From contig JAOAUN010000013.1 in assembly GCA_030157545.1 (NCBI GenBank), positions 1 to 64,000 on the forward strand: DNA of 64,000 bases, read 5' to 3'. The translations under genes were made by a program, and so were the position numbers. Each line of letters begins with the position of its first letter. The stretch's first letter is position 1. Positions 56,823 through 64,000 of the stretch are shown here, in pieces. The DNA is from Burkholderiaceae bacterium (GTDB lineage: Bacteria > Pseudomonadota > Gammaproteobacteria > Burkholderiales > Burkholderiaceae_D). The notes under the pieces were generated by a model. The model did no database searches. It was not told where the DNA came from and saw only the letters and a program-made list of their open reading frames with translations.

Positions 56823-56850
56823 CTTGATGCCACACAGGTGTGGCATCAAG
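56823..56850 (-). terminator. Strong hairpin after the phasin gene
   Basis: CTTGATGCCACAC (56823-56835) pairs with GTGTGGCATCAAG (56838-56850), a near-perfect 13-base-pair stem with a 2-base gap, 21 bases downstream of the phasin stop. No T-run follows on the minus strand, so it may be a terminator of atypical form or an mRNA-stabilising structure. Confidence 0.55.
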
Positions 56851-56871
56851 CCGTGCTCTTTAACTTGAAGC

Positions 56872-57429
56872 TTATTTCTTGCTGCGTCCGCTTGCCTTAG
56901 CGGCTTGTGTCATTTGCGATGCTGCTGCATTCATGTTTGTCTCCATTGCTTCAACGGCCATTTTGGTCGTCTTGGTCAATTGTGCATAACCTGAGTTGGC
57001 GTTATCAATGGCAGAGCGCATCATGGCGACGGCGTTTTCCGAACCGGCTGGTGCCATTTTGCTGAATTCTTCAAACATCGATGCCATTTTATGGCTATTT
57101 TCAGTCATCTGCGTCTCAGCTGCCTTGGTAAGTTCGATCTGGGTATCCGAAGCGATACTGGCCAGATGACGACCGTAGGTCATAGCCACTTCAGCTTGCG
57201 GCTGTGCCTGTGTAGCTGACAGGCTGAAAAACTCTTGCGGGTCTTTTGCCGATAGGAGCTTGTGTGCGCTGGCGACGGATGCTTCCATTGTCGCTTTGGC
57301 TGCTTGCAAGTTCAATCCCATCATTTTTTCCATGCTGTCGATCATTTTGTCGGTGAGGGCAGTGGTCAGGCTCAGCTGGGATTCAAGTTGATTGCGTGCG
57401 GCTGCAGAAAATTGTTCAGTAGATGACAT
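56872..57429 (-). CDS. phaP: Phasin family protein (PHA granule-associated)
   Basis: A 185-residue helical protein: MSSTEQFSAAARNQLESQLSLTTALTDKMIDSMEKMMGLNLQAAKATMEAS, then heptad-like amphipathic helices (HLASIASDTQIELTKAAETQM) and a basic end (AAKASGRSKK). This is the phasin pattern; such proteins coat PHB granules. GGAG just before ATG 57429 sets the start; codons upstream to 57543 are poor. It is divergent from the deacetylase gene. Confidence 0.9.
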   Translation of the reverse strand: MSSTEQFSAAARNQLESQLSLTTALTDKMIDSMEKMMGLNLQAAKATMEASVASAHKLLSAKDPQEFFSLSATQAQPQAEVAMTYGRHLASIASDTQIELTKAAETQMTENSHKMASMFEEFSKMAPAGSENAVAMMRSAIDNANSGYAQLTKTTKMAVEAMETNMNAAASQMTQAAKASGRSKK

Positions 57430-57677
57430 TGTGAAGCTCCTGAAAAAACGACGATTGGCAACGTAAAGTAATAGATAGCAAAGAAAAAATTTGTGCGTTG
57501 CAACAGGCAATATTTTAAAGCTGAACGGATCCTTGTCAAGCATATTTATTGCATCGCACCATTATAATTTAGCTATTTATCAAATAACTAAAAACAGCAT
57601 TGATGCTTTTGCGTATGCTCTAAAACCCATCATTGAGCGTGCTAGACTGCGCCCAAATATTGCTTAACGAGCATCGA

Positions 57678-58598
57678 TTGAAAGCCTATTACAGTGACCG
57701 CTTCGTTCTACCCCTGCCTGCAGGACATCGTTTCCCGATGCGGAAGTATCAGATGCTTCGCCAGGCAGTTGCCGCGACTTTGCCGGTTGTGGAGTTTGCC
57801 GAGGCGCCGCATGCGACCGATGGCGTGCTCGCACTGGCGCATCACCCTGCTTACATACGCAAGGTAGTTGCTGGCAGTCTGTCGACAGAGGAGCAAAAAG
57901 CGATCGGATTTCCATGGTCTCCCGAGATGGTGGAGCGTTCACGTCGCTCTACAGGTGCGACGATTGCTGCCTGCCGGTCAGCAATGACTGATGGAGTGGC
58001 GATCAATCTGGCCGGCGGCACGCATCATGCGCAAGCTGACCGTGGCGAAGGGTTTTGTGTGTTCAATGATGCAGCCATCGCGGCGAGACTGATGCAGGCC
58101 GAACGACAGGTGGCGCGGGTTGTTATCATTGACCTCGATGTCCACCAGGGGAATGGCACCGCTGCCATCCTTGCCAGGGACGATTCCGTCTTCACCCTGT
58201 CTTTGCACGGTGAACATAATTATCCTTTCACCAAAATGCAAAGCGATCTTGATGTCGCCCTGCCTGATGGCACGACAGATGAGGCCTACCTTGCCGCGCT
58301 GAACATGGCATTGACAGAAATGTTTGCCCGCTTTTCCCCGCAGCTGATTATTTATCTGGCCGGTGCTGATCCGCATGAGGGTGACCGTCTTGGCCGGCTC
58401 AAGCTGACGATGGCAGGCCTTGCCGCACGCGACAGAATGGTGCTGCAATCTGCACGCGAGCGCAGTTTGCCACTGGCTGTCGCTATGGCAGGCGGCTATG
58501 GCAAACAAATTGAAGAGACAGTAGCCGTGCATTTGCAGACCGTAAGCCTGGCAGCGGAACACTTTAATGAGTGCAGAAGAAACAGGGTGTCCGTTTGA
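57678..58598 (+). CDS. Histone-deacetylase-family hydrolase
   Basis: From TTG 57678 the product has 306 residues and begins KAYYSDRFVLPLPAGHRFPMRKYQMLR, the normal start of this family; frames up to 57633 would also begin with TTG. Zinc-site motifs are GGTHHAQADRGEGFCVFND, VVIIDLDVHQGNGTAAI and AGADPHEGDRLGRLKLT, and the Tyr loop AMAGGYGK. Bacterial members deacetylate small amines or proteins (AcuC or polyamine type); substrate not told. Its end overlaps the EamA gene, starting a tight rightward operon to 61706. Confidence 0.87.
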   Translation: MKAYYSDRFVLPLPAGHRFPMRKYQMLRQAVAATLPVVEFAEAPHATDGVLALAHHPAYIRKVVAGSLSTEEQKAIGFPWSPEMVERSRRSTGATIAACRSAMTDGVAINLAGGTHHAQADRGEGFCVFNDAAIAARLMQAERQVARVVIIDLDVHQGNGTAAILARDDSVFTLSLHGEHNYPFTKMQSDLDVALPDGTTDEAYLAALNMALTEMFARFSPQLIIYLAGADPHEGDRLGRLKLTMAGLAARDRMVLQSARERSLPLAVAMAGGYGKQIEETVAVHLQTVSLAAEHFNECRRNRVSV

Positions 58599-59488
58599 GC
58601 CCGGATGACAACAGCATTCGGGCGAGCTTGCTTGAGACTGGCATGCCCTTGCTGTTCGTGCTGATCTGGAGTACGGGCTTCATCGTTGCCAAATTCGGTC
58701 TGCCTTACGCGCCGCCGCTTACTTTTTTATTGCTGCGCTATGCAAGCGTGCTGCTGGTTTTGCTCTCCACTTTGCTTTTCCTGCGTGCCCCTTGGCCGCA
58801 TGGCAGTGCATGGCATATTGCTTTGGCTGGCGTACTGGTGCAGGCTGGTTATCTGTCTGGTGTCTGGTGCGCAATCAAGCTCGGCATGCCGGCTGGCCTG
58901 TCTGCGTTAATCGTCGGCCTGCAGCCTTTACTGACCGGATTTGCAGCAGTCCTCATTGGTGAGCCGGTGCGTCCACGGCAGTGGGCTGGCTTGCTTCTGG
59001 GCTTGTCCGGCGTGGCGCTGGTCGTTGCCAATAAATTGACGCTCGTTGGTGTCAGCTTGCTGACTTTGTCCTTGTGCGTGATGGCGCTGTTGTCCATTAC
59101 GGCTGGAACGCTTTACCAGAAGCGATATTGCGCGCGCTTCGATTTGCGAACTGGCGCGACGATACAGTTTGCCGCCGCTTTCCTGGTGACGCTGCCTTTC
59201 GCGGTCTGGCTCGAAGGATTGAATCCGGCGTTTGACACAGTACAATGGACGCCGCAATTTATCGGCGCGCTGTTGTGGTCGGCGCTGGCGCTATCTATAG
59301 GCGCGATGTTCCTGCTATATGCACTCATCAGGAAAAACGCTGCGACGCATGTTTCGAGCCTGATGTATTTGACGCCGCCGGTCACAGCCCTCATGGCCTG
59401 GCTTTTGTTTTCTGAATCTTTCACGCTGTACGGCATGGCCGGCATGCTGCTGGCTGTTACAGGCGTGGCTTTTGTAGTGAAAAAATAA
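58571..59488 (+). CDS. EamA/DMT-family transporter
   Basis: A 305-residue inner-membrane protein with ten helices in two EamA repeats (PLLFVLIWSTGFIVAKFGLPYAPPLTFLLLRYASVLLVLL; and ALLWSALALSIGAMFLLYALIRKNAATHVSSLMYLTPPVTALMAWLLFSE). These export or import metabolites; substrate unknown. GTG 58571 is used; TTG 58595 or ATG 58643 are alternatives closer to the first helix. Start lies inside the deacetylase gene and its stop overlaps the thioesterase ATG by one base. Confidence 0.87.
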   Translation: MQKKQGVRLSPDDNSIRASLLETGMPLLFVLIWSTGFIVAKFGLPYAPPLTFLLLRYASVLLVLLSTLLFLRAPWPHGSAWHIALAGVLVQAGYLSGVWCAIKLGMPAGLSALIVGLQPLLTGFAAVLIGEPVRPRQWAGLLLGLSGVALVVANKLTLVGVSLLTLSLCVMALLSITAGTLYQKRYCARFDLRTGATIQFAAAFLVTLPFAVWLEGLNPAFDTVQWTPQFIGALLWSALALSIGAMFLLYALIRKNAATHVSSLMYLTPPVTALMAWLLFSESFTLYGMAGMLLAVTGVAFVVKK

Positions 59489-59943
59489 TGCGAGACACGC
59501 CTAAAACCCGACAAGACTTTCGCCATTTTTATCCGATCACGACGCGCTGGATGGACAATGACGCGTATGGCCATGTCAATAATGTTGTCTACTATTTGTG
59601 GTTCGATACTGTTGTTAACCAGTTCCTGATTGCCAATGGCACGCTCGACATTCACGCTGGCGACACCATCGGTCTGGTCGTGGAAAGCCACTGCAATTAC
59701 TTTTCACCGGTCGCTTTTCCGGAACCAGTGACAGCAGGTCTGTGCGTAGCCAGGCTAGGAGATTCCAGCGTTCGCTATGAGATCGGTATTTTTCGCGGTG
59801 ATGCAGAGGTCGCGTCGGCGCAGGGACACTTTGTGCATGTGTATGTGGGCCGTGACTCACGCAAGGCAGTATCCATTCCGGCCGCTACACGCGCCTTGCT
59901 GCAGACCATACAAATTATTCCAACAAAATCGGAGACCACATGA
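59488..59943 (+). CDS. Acyl-CoA thioesterase, 4-hydroxybenzoyl-CoA thioesterase/YbgC type
   Basis: A 151-residue hot-dog-fold protein: HFYPITTRWMDNDAYGHVNNVVYYLWFDTVVNQFL has the catalytic Asp and His-Val-Asn-Asn of the family, followed by VVESHCNYFSPVAFPEPVTAGL. It hydrolyses an acyl-CoA thioester; specificity unknown. ATG overlaps the transporter stop (TAATG), and its stop overlaps the nitroreductase ATG (ATGA). Confidence 0.9.
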   Translation: MRDTPKTRQDFRHFYPITTRWMDNDAYGHVNNVVYYLWFDTVVNQFLIANGTLDIHAGDTIGLVVESHCNYFSPVAFPEPVTAGLCVARLGDSSVRYEIGIFRGDAEVASAQGHFVHVYVGRDSRKAVSIPAATRALLQTIQIIPTKSETT

Positions 59944-60635
59944 TCAACACGCCGCAACAAAGTATCGTTGATGAGGCTATCACCTCACGCCGCTCCATTC
60001 GCGCCTTCTTGCCCAAGCCGGTAGAGCGCAGCGATATCGAAGCCTTGCTGGCAGTCGCGGCGAGAGCGCCTTCGGGTTCTAATACGCAGCCTTGGAAAGT
60101 GAAAGTCGTCACCGGCGCAGCGTTGAAAACACTGTCGGATGAAATACTCAAGGCCTACATGGATCCTGCGCAGGCTTCATCGCATTGCGAGGAATATAAC
60201 TACTACCCTAAGCAATGGGTCACACCTTATATAGACCGGCGCCGCAAGGTTGGTTGGGATTTGTATGCGTTGATGGGCCTCACGCGCGACAACAAGGCCG
60301 GCATGCAGGCGCAGCATGGTCGCAACTACACATTTTTTGATGCGCCGGTCGGCTTGATCTTCACTGTTGATCGCGTGATGGAGCAGGGCTCATGGCTGGA
60401 CTACGGCATGTTCCTGCAAAATATCATGGTCGCTGCACGCGGACGTGGTCTGGACACTTGTCCGCAGGCTGCGTTTACTACCTTTCACAGCGTGATTGCG
60501 CGCGTGCTGCAATTGCCGCCCAATGAGCAACTAGTGTGCGGCATGGCGCTTGGTTATGCCGACACCAGCAAAATAGAAAACAGCTTGATCACCGAGCGTG
60601 AATCTGTTGAGGGCTTTACACAATTTATGGAGTAG
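59940..60635 (+). CDS. Nitroreductase family flavoprotein
   Basis: A 231-residue FMN protein of the nitroreductase family. FMN phosphate-binding RRSIRAFLPKPV and ARAPSGSNTQPWKVKVVTG near the N-terminus, and GLDTCPQAAFTTFHSVIARVLQLPPNEQLVCGMALGYAD near the end. It reduces nitro compounds or quinones with NAD(P)H; the natural substrate is unknown. It sits between the thioesterase and dehydrogenase genes with overlap or 3-base spacing. Confidence 0.92.
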   Translation: MINTPQQSIVDEAITSRRSIRAFLPKPVERSDIEALLAVAARAPSGSNTQPWKVKVVTGAALKTLSDEILKAYMDPAQASSHCEEYNYYPKQWVTPYIDRRRKVGWDLYALMGLTRDNKAGMQAQHGRNYTFFDAPVGLIFTVDRVMEQGSWLDYGMFLQNIMVAARGRGLDTCPQAAFTTFHSVIARVLQLPPNEQLVCGMALGYADTSKIENSLITERESVEGFTQFME

Positions 60636-60638
60636 CGA

Positions 60639-61706
60639 TTGAAAAAAATTGCGGTGATTGCGGGCGACGGAATCGGCAAAGAAGTCATTCCGGAAGGATT
60701 GCGCGTACTCGACGCGGCAGCACGCAAGTTCGGCATTGACCTGTCGCTCGATCATTTTGATTTTGCCAGTTGCGATTATTTTTCCCGTCATGGTCAGATG
60801 ATGCCGGATGACTGGAAAGATCAGATCGGTTCGCATGATGCGATATTTTTCGGCGCAGTTGGTTGGCCGCAAACAGTACCGGACCATATTTCCTTGTGGG
60901 GCTCGCTGCTGAAATTCCGGCGCGAGTTCGATCAGTACGTCAATCTTCGACCTTGTCGTTTGATGCCGGGCATACCGTCACCGCTGGCCAACCGCAAGCC
61001 CGGAGATATTGATTTTTACGTCGTGCGTGAAAATACCGAAGGTGAATATTCATCGGTAGGTGGTCGCATGTACGAAGGCACCGAGCGTGAAGTGGTGTTT
61101 CAGCAAAGCGTGTTCTCGCGCACCGGCACAGATCGCATCCTGAAATATGCGTTCGATCTGGCGCAGCGCCGGCCTAAAAAACATCTGACGTCTGCGACGA
61201 AGTCCAACGGCATTTCAATCACCATGCCTTATTGGGATGAGCGTGTCGCTGCGATGATGGAGGCCTATCCGGAAGTCAAATGCGATAAATACCATATCGA
61301 TATTTTGTCTGCGCATTTCGTGCTGCATCCCGACTGGTTTGATGTGGTTGTCGCGTCCAATCTGTTTGGCGACATTCTTTCCGATCTGGGGCCTGCATGC
61401 ACCGGCACTATCGCTATTGCTCCTTCCGCCAATATCAATCCCGAAGGACTCTTCCCTTCCTTGTTCGAGCCCGTGCATGGCTCCGCACCTGACATAGCCG
61501 GGCGCGGCATTGCCAATCCGATTGGACAGATCTGGTGTGGCGCAATGATGCTGGAGCATTTTGGCTATACGGAGGCAAGCGCTGCGATGGTCAGTGCGAT
61601 CGAACGTGTGCTCGAGGCAGGTTCATTGCACGCGCCGTTCACGCCTGACATGGGCGGCAATGCCGGGACGAGCGATCTGGGGCGTGCAATTGCAGAAGCC
61701 GTCTGA
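60639..61706 (+). CDS. ttuC: Tartrate/D-malate dehydrogenase (isocitrate dehydrogenase family)
   Basis: A 355-residue decarboxylating dehydrogenase: IAVIAGDGIGKEVIPEGLRVLDAA, the ENTEGEYSSVGGRMYEGTEREVVFQQSVFSR and SNLFGDILSDLGPACTGTIAIAPSANINPEG motifs match TtuC/DmlA more than isopropylmalate dehydrogenase. It uses tartrate or D-malate with NAD+ and Mn2+/Mg2+. TTG 60639 is the likely start with GGAG (60630-60633) before it. It is the last gene of the run starting at 57.7 kb. The product name is well supported, the exact substrate less so. Confidence 0.85.
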   Translation: MKKIAVIAGDGIGKEVIPEGLRVLDAAARKFGIDLSLDHFDFASCDYFSRHGQMMPDDWKDQIGSHDAIFFGAVGWPQTVPDHISLWGSLLKFRREFDQYVNLRPCRLMPGIPSPLANRKPGDIDFYVVRENTEGEYSSVGGRMYEGTEREVVFQQSVFSRTGTDRILKYAFDLAQRRPKKHLTSATKSNGISITMPYWDERVAAMMEAYPEVKCDKYHIDILSAHFVLHPDWFDVVVASNLFGDILSDLGPACTGTIAIAPSANINPEGLFPSLFEPVHGSAPDIAGRGIANPIGQIWCGAMMLEHFGYTEASAAMVSAIERVLEAGSLHAPFTPDMGGNAGTSDLGRAIAEAV

Positions 61707-61932
61707 CAGTTCCTCAATTGCTTGACTGTAGATAATGAATCTTCGGTGCAAAGTTATTGAAGGGATAACTGAGTAAACACAAAATTATTTAAAACAAAAC
61801 GTTGATAATAAACAATGTCTAATAACAAATTCGATTAATAAATGCACCTAACTCCCTAATTCTCTTGCGGATTTTTTTCATTTTGCTACACTGCAAGAAA
61901 TTTTTTAATTGGCATCAACGCTGGGAGTTCAG

Positions 61933-63027
61933 ATGCGCAGATTTACTATTGGGGCCTTGGTATCGTTGCTCGCAACCGTGGTGCTGTCGCCAGTTGCGAT
62001 CGCTGCCAAAATCGAAACACCAAAAATTGGCAAGCATAGCGCTGCCCAAAAGACTGACGCACACAAACGTAAGCATTCAAAAAAGACAGTAGCGCGAGCC
62101 GGTAAGTCGGCCAAGTCGCAAGTTGTCAAACTTACTTATACAAAAAGCAAACGCAAGTCCGCTTTCCAGCATGTGGCTTATGCATCAGCGCTGTCTGGTG
62201 TCCCGCCTCTGCTGACAGCCGGTGATCTGGCAGGTCTGAACCTCACACGTGATCCTCTCGATTTGAAATCGAATGTCGCTCTGGTGCTGGATCAGTCGAC
62301 CAATGAAGTATTATTTGAAAAAAATTCCGAGATCGCTTTGCCGATCGCTTCCATCACTAAGTTGATGACCAGTCTTGTTGTCGTTGAAGCGAATCAGGAT
62401 CTCGAAGAATTATTGGCAGTCACTGAAGAAGACGTTGACCGTGAAAAGTTCAGCCACTCGCGCCTTCGTGTTGGTTCGCAATTGACGCGTTCTAATATGC
62501 TTCACATTGCATTGATGAGTTCGGAAAATCGTGCCGCATCTTCACTCGGCCGTCATTACCCGGGTGGTCTTCATGCTTTTGTTCAGGCGATGAATGCAAA
62601 AGCAAGAGAGCTGGGCATGAGCAGTTCACACTTTACGGACTCTACCGGCCTCAACAGCAGCAATGTGTCGAGCGCACGTGATCTGGCCAAGCTGGTAATC
62701 GCCGCACACCAACATCCTTTGATTCGCCAATACTCGACCGACAGTCGCTATGCCGTTGACCCGGGTGGACGTCAGCTGCAATATCGTAATTCCAATGGCC
62801 TGATCGAAAATCCTGAATGGGAAATCGGATTGCAAAAAACTGGCTATATTTCTGAAGCTGGCCGTTGCCTTGTGATGCAAGTTTTGATCGCCGATCGTCC
62901 GGTTGTGATGATCTTCCTGGATTCCAAGACCAAGCAATCACGCCTGGCTGATGCCGGCCGTATCCGCAAGTGGCTGGAAAATCGCGGGGCTTCGGCGATG
63001 ACGCAACGCTCTGCGCATCGTAGTTAA
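61933..63027 (+). CDS. pbpG: D-alanyl-D-alanine endopeptidase (PBP7 type)
   Basis: A 364-residue periplasmic enzyme of peptidase family S11, cutting peptidoglycan cross-links. Signal peptide LVSLLATVVLSPVAIAA; then a long Lys/His-rich linker (residues 26-80, KRKHSKKTVARAGKSAKSQ), the active site SITKLM (Ser140, Lys143), SEN motif (Ser197, Asn199) and KTG in LQKTGYISEAGRC. GGGAG before ATG 61933 sets the start. The basic linker is longer than usual for PBP7. A strong terminator follows. Confidence 0.93.
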   Translation: MRRFTIGALVSLLATVVLSPVAIAAKIETPKIGKHSAAQKTDAHKRKHSKKTVARAGKSAKSQVVKLTYTKSKRKSAFQHVAYASALSGVPPLLTAGDLAGLNLTRDPLDLKSNVALVLDQSTNEVLFEKNSEIALPIASITKLMTSLVVVEANQDLEELLAVTEEDVDREKFSHSRLRVGSQLTRSNMLHIALMSSENRAASSLGRHYPGGLHAFVQAMNAKARELGMSSSHFTDSTGLNSSNVSSARDLAKLVIAAHQHPLIRQYSTDSRYAVDPGGRQLQYRNSNGLIENPEWEIGLQKTGYISEAGRCLVMQVLIADRPVVMIFLDSKTKQSRLADAGRIRKWLENRGASAMTQRSAHRS

Positions 63028-63036
63028 ATCTGTTCC

Positions 63037-63078
63037 CGTATAAAAAAAGCGAACTGAGGTTCGCTTTTTTTTTATACG
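63037..63078. terminator. Bidirectional terminator
   Basis: CGTATAAAAAAAGCGAAC (63037-63054) pairs with GTTCGCTTTTTTTTTATACG (63059-63078) around TGAG, a long stem with T-run on both strands, between pbpG and the convergent IclR gene. Confidence 0.93.
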
Positions 63079-63092
63079 AAAGTATTGTGGAC

Positions 63093-63875
63093 TCAGTCAG
63101 TCGCACGGTAGCCCAGCACATTCGAAATATCATTAACTGTCGTAATCAAATCTTCCAACCATTCTTCTCGCAGCCTATCGGCTGGCGCCGATATAGACAG
63201 GCCGGCAATCAGGCGGCCTGAATCATCGCGAATGCCGGCGGCCATGCAGCGCACGCCGAGTTCAAGCTCTTCATTGTCACGCGCATAGCCACGTGAGCGC
63301 ACCAGAGACAGATCTCGTTCGAGCTTGGCCAAGTCGGTAATGGAATTCTTGTTGTGGCCTGCCAACCCGGTACGGGTTGCATAGGAGCGGACCAGTTTGG
63401 CATCGTCAACGGACAGGAACAGCTTGCCGGTCGAGGTCAGATGCAAAGGCGCGCGTCCACCGATGGCGCGTACCACCTGCATGCCGGAGCGCTCGGAAAA
63501 GGCGCGGTCGATATAAACAATTTCGTCACCCTGCCGCACAGATAAGTTGACCGTCTGCTGGGTTTTACGGTGCAGTGCACGCATGAATTCCAGAGATGCT
63601 TCGCGCACATTGAGCCGACTTTTGACTATATTGCCCAGTTCCAGCAAGCGCATGCCAAGCCGGTAACTACCGGGTTCGGTCCGGTCAACAAAACGCTTGG
63701 TGACCATGTCATTCAAAATGCGATGGGCAGTCGACGGATGCAGTCCCGTTACCTTTGCCAATTCCTTCAAGCTGACCGGATCAGGATAAACTGCCAGCGC
63801 GTCAAGCAAGCTCATCATGCGTTCTATGACCTGAATTGAGGTTTTGTCGCTGGCGGCGGAAGATTCAGTTTTCAT
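63093..63875 (-). CDS. IclR-family transcriptional regulator
   Basis: A 260-residue repressor/activator: N-terminal winged helix (SLLDALAVYPDPVSLKELAKVTGLHPSTAHRILNDMV, about 20-56) and the C-terminal IclR effector domain (GDEIVYIDRAFSERSGMQVVRAIGGRAPLHLTSTGKLFLS; YARDNEELELGVRCMAAGIRD; LIAGLSISAPADRL). ATG 63875 begins MKTESSAASDKTSIQVIERM; the frame upstream to 63992 is probably not translated. The nearest possible target is the ttuC operon or a gene outside the window to the right. Confidence 0.92.
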   Translation of the reverse strand: MKTESSAASDKTSIQVIERMMSLLDALAVYPDPVSLKELAKVTGLHPSTAHRILNDMVTKRFVDRTEPGSYRLGMRLLELGNIVKSRLNVREASLEFMRALHRKTQQTVNLSVRQGDEIVYIDRAFSERSGMQVVRAIGGRAPLHLTSTGKLFLSVDDAKLVRSYATRTGLAGHNKNSITDLAKLERDLSLVRSRGYARDNEELELGVRCMAAGIRDDSGRLIAGLSISAPADRLREEWLEDLITTVNDISNVLGYRATD

Positions 63876-64000
63876 ATTACGGTTGGTGCGATGCAATAAA
63901 AGCCTTTTATACCATAATGCGAAAAGTCGAGACAAGCGCGCCGTAAAAGATTTCCGTCGGGCCGGCAAATATTTTTCATCCTTGCCAGGCATGCTACTGG

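Overview
The window is chromosomal DNA from a betaproteobacterium of the order Burkholderiales. Gene content points most closely to Oxalobacteraceae of the Herminiimonas/Janthinobacterium type: a Tad pilus locus, polyhydroxyalkanoate (PHA) genes, a compact urease cluster, a MoxR/VWA pair, DUF1841, and solitary rsxB beside nth. This is a judgement from protein content only. No rRNA, tRNA, CRISPR array, prophage or transposase gene was seen. Coding density is high, with many ATGA-type overlaps and several likely TTG or GTG starts.

Layout. 1-13 kb: end of purK, tsaC, an ankyrin-repeat protein with a caspase-like His/Cys signature, a secreted adhesin-E-like protein, an unusual MerR regulator and an exported methyltransferase. 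After these come flavin reductase, an isolated N-terminal AMP-binding domain with msrA, cfa, pdxH with an MFS transporter, tcdA, thpR and a copper P-type ATPase. 14-26 kb: a Tad/Flp pilus locus reading rightwards (flp, prepilin peptidase, cpaB, cpaC, lipoprotein, TadG-like, two TadE-like, tadZ, tadA, tadB, tadC, tadD). 26-36 kb: secreted hydrolase, MBL-fold lipoprotein, topoisomerase IV (parE, parC), a MoxR/VWA pair and two small cytochromes c. 36-40 kb: DUF1841, a TMEM165-type Mn2+ exporter, nth, rsxB and intracellular PHA depolymerase.

40.5-44.8 kb holds the most intriguing cluster: DUF2946 protein, TonB-dependent receptor, secreted Cys/His-rich beta-propeller and exported thioredoxin-like protein. 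It looks like an outer-membrane uptake or handling system for a metal or metallophore, possibly copper. 44.8-50.7 kb: ferredoxin reductase and ferredoxin, a LUD-domain protein with a hydroxyacid dehydrogenase, a PHA-system protein, FKBP, an EI24 membrane protein and a CinA-like protein. 50.7-56 kb: urease ureDABCEFG reading leftwards. 56-64 kb: membrane protein, phasin, a rightward operon (deacetylase, EamA transporter, thioesterase, nitroreductase, tartrate/malate dehydrogenase), a PBP7-type endopeptidase and an IclR regulator.

Two intergenic elements with matching terminal inverted repeats (30.9 and 50.7 kb) and a third, unrelated inverted-repeat segment (33.1 kb) look like short dispersed repeats of this genome. 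Coordinates come from reading the sequence; family names come from recognised motifs, with no database search.
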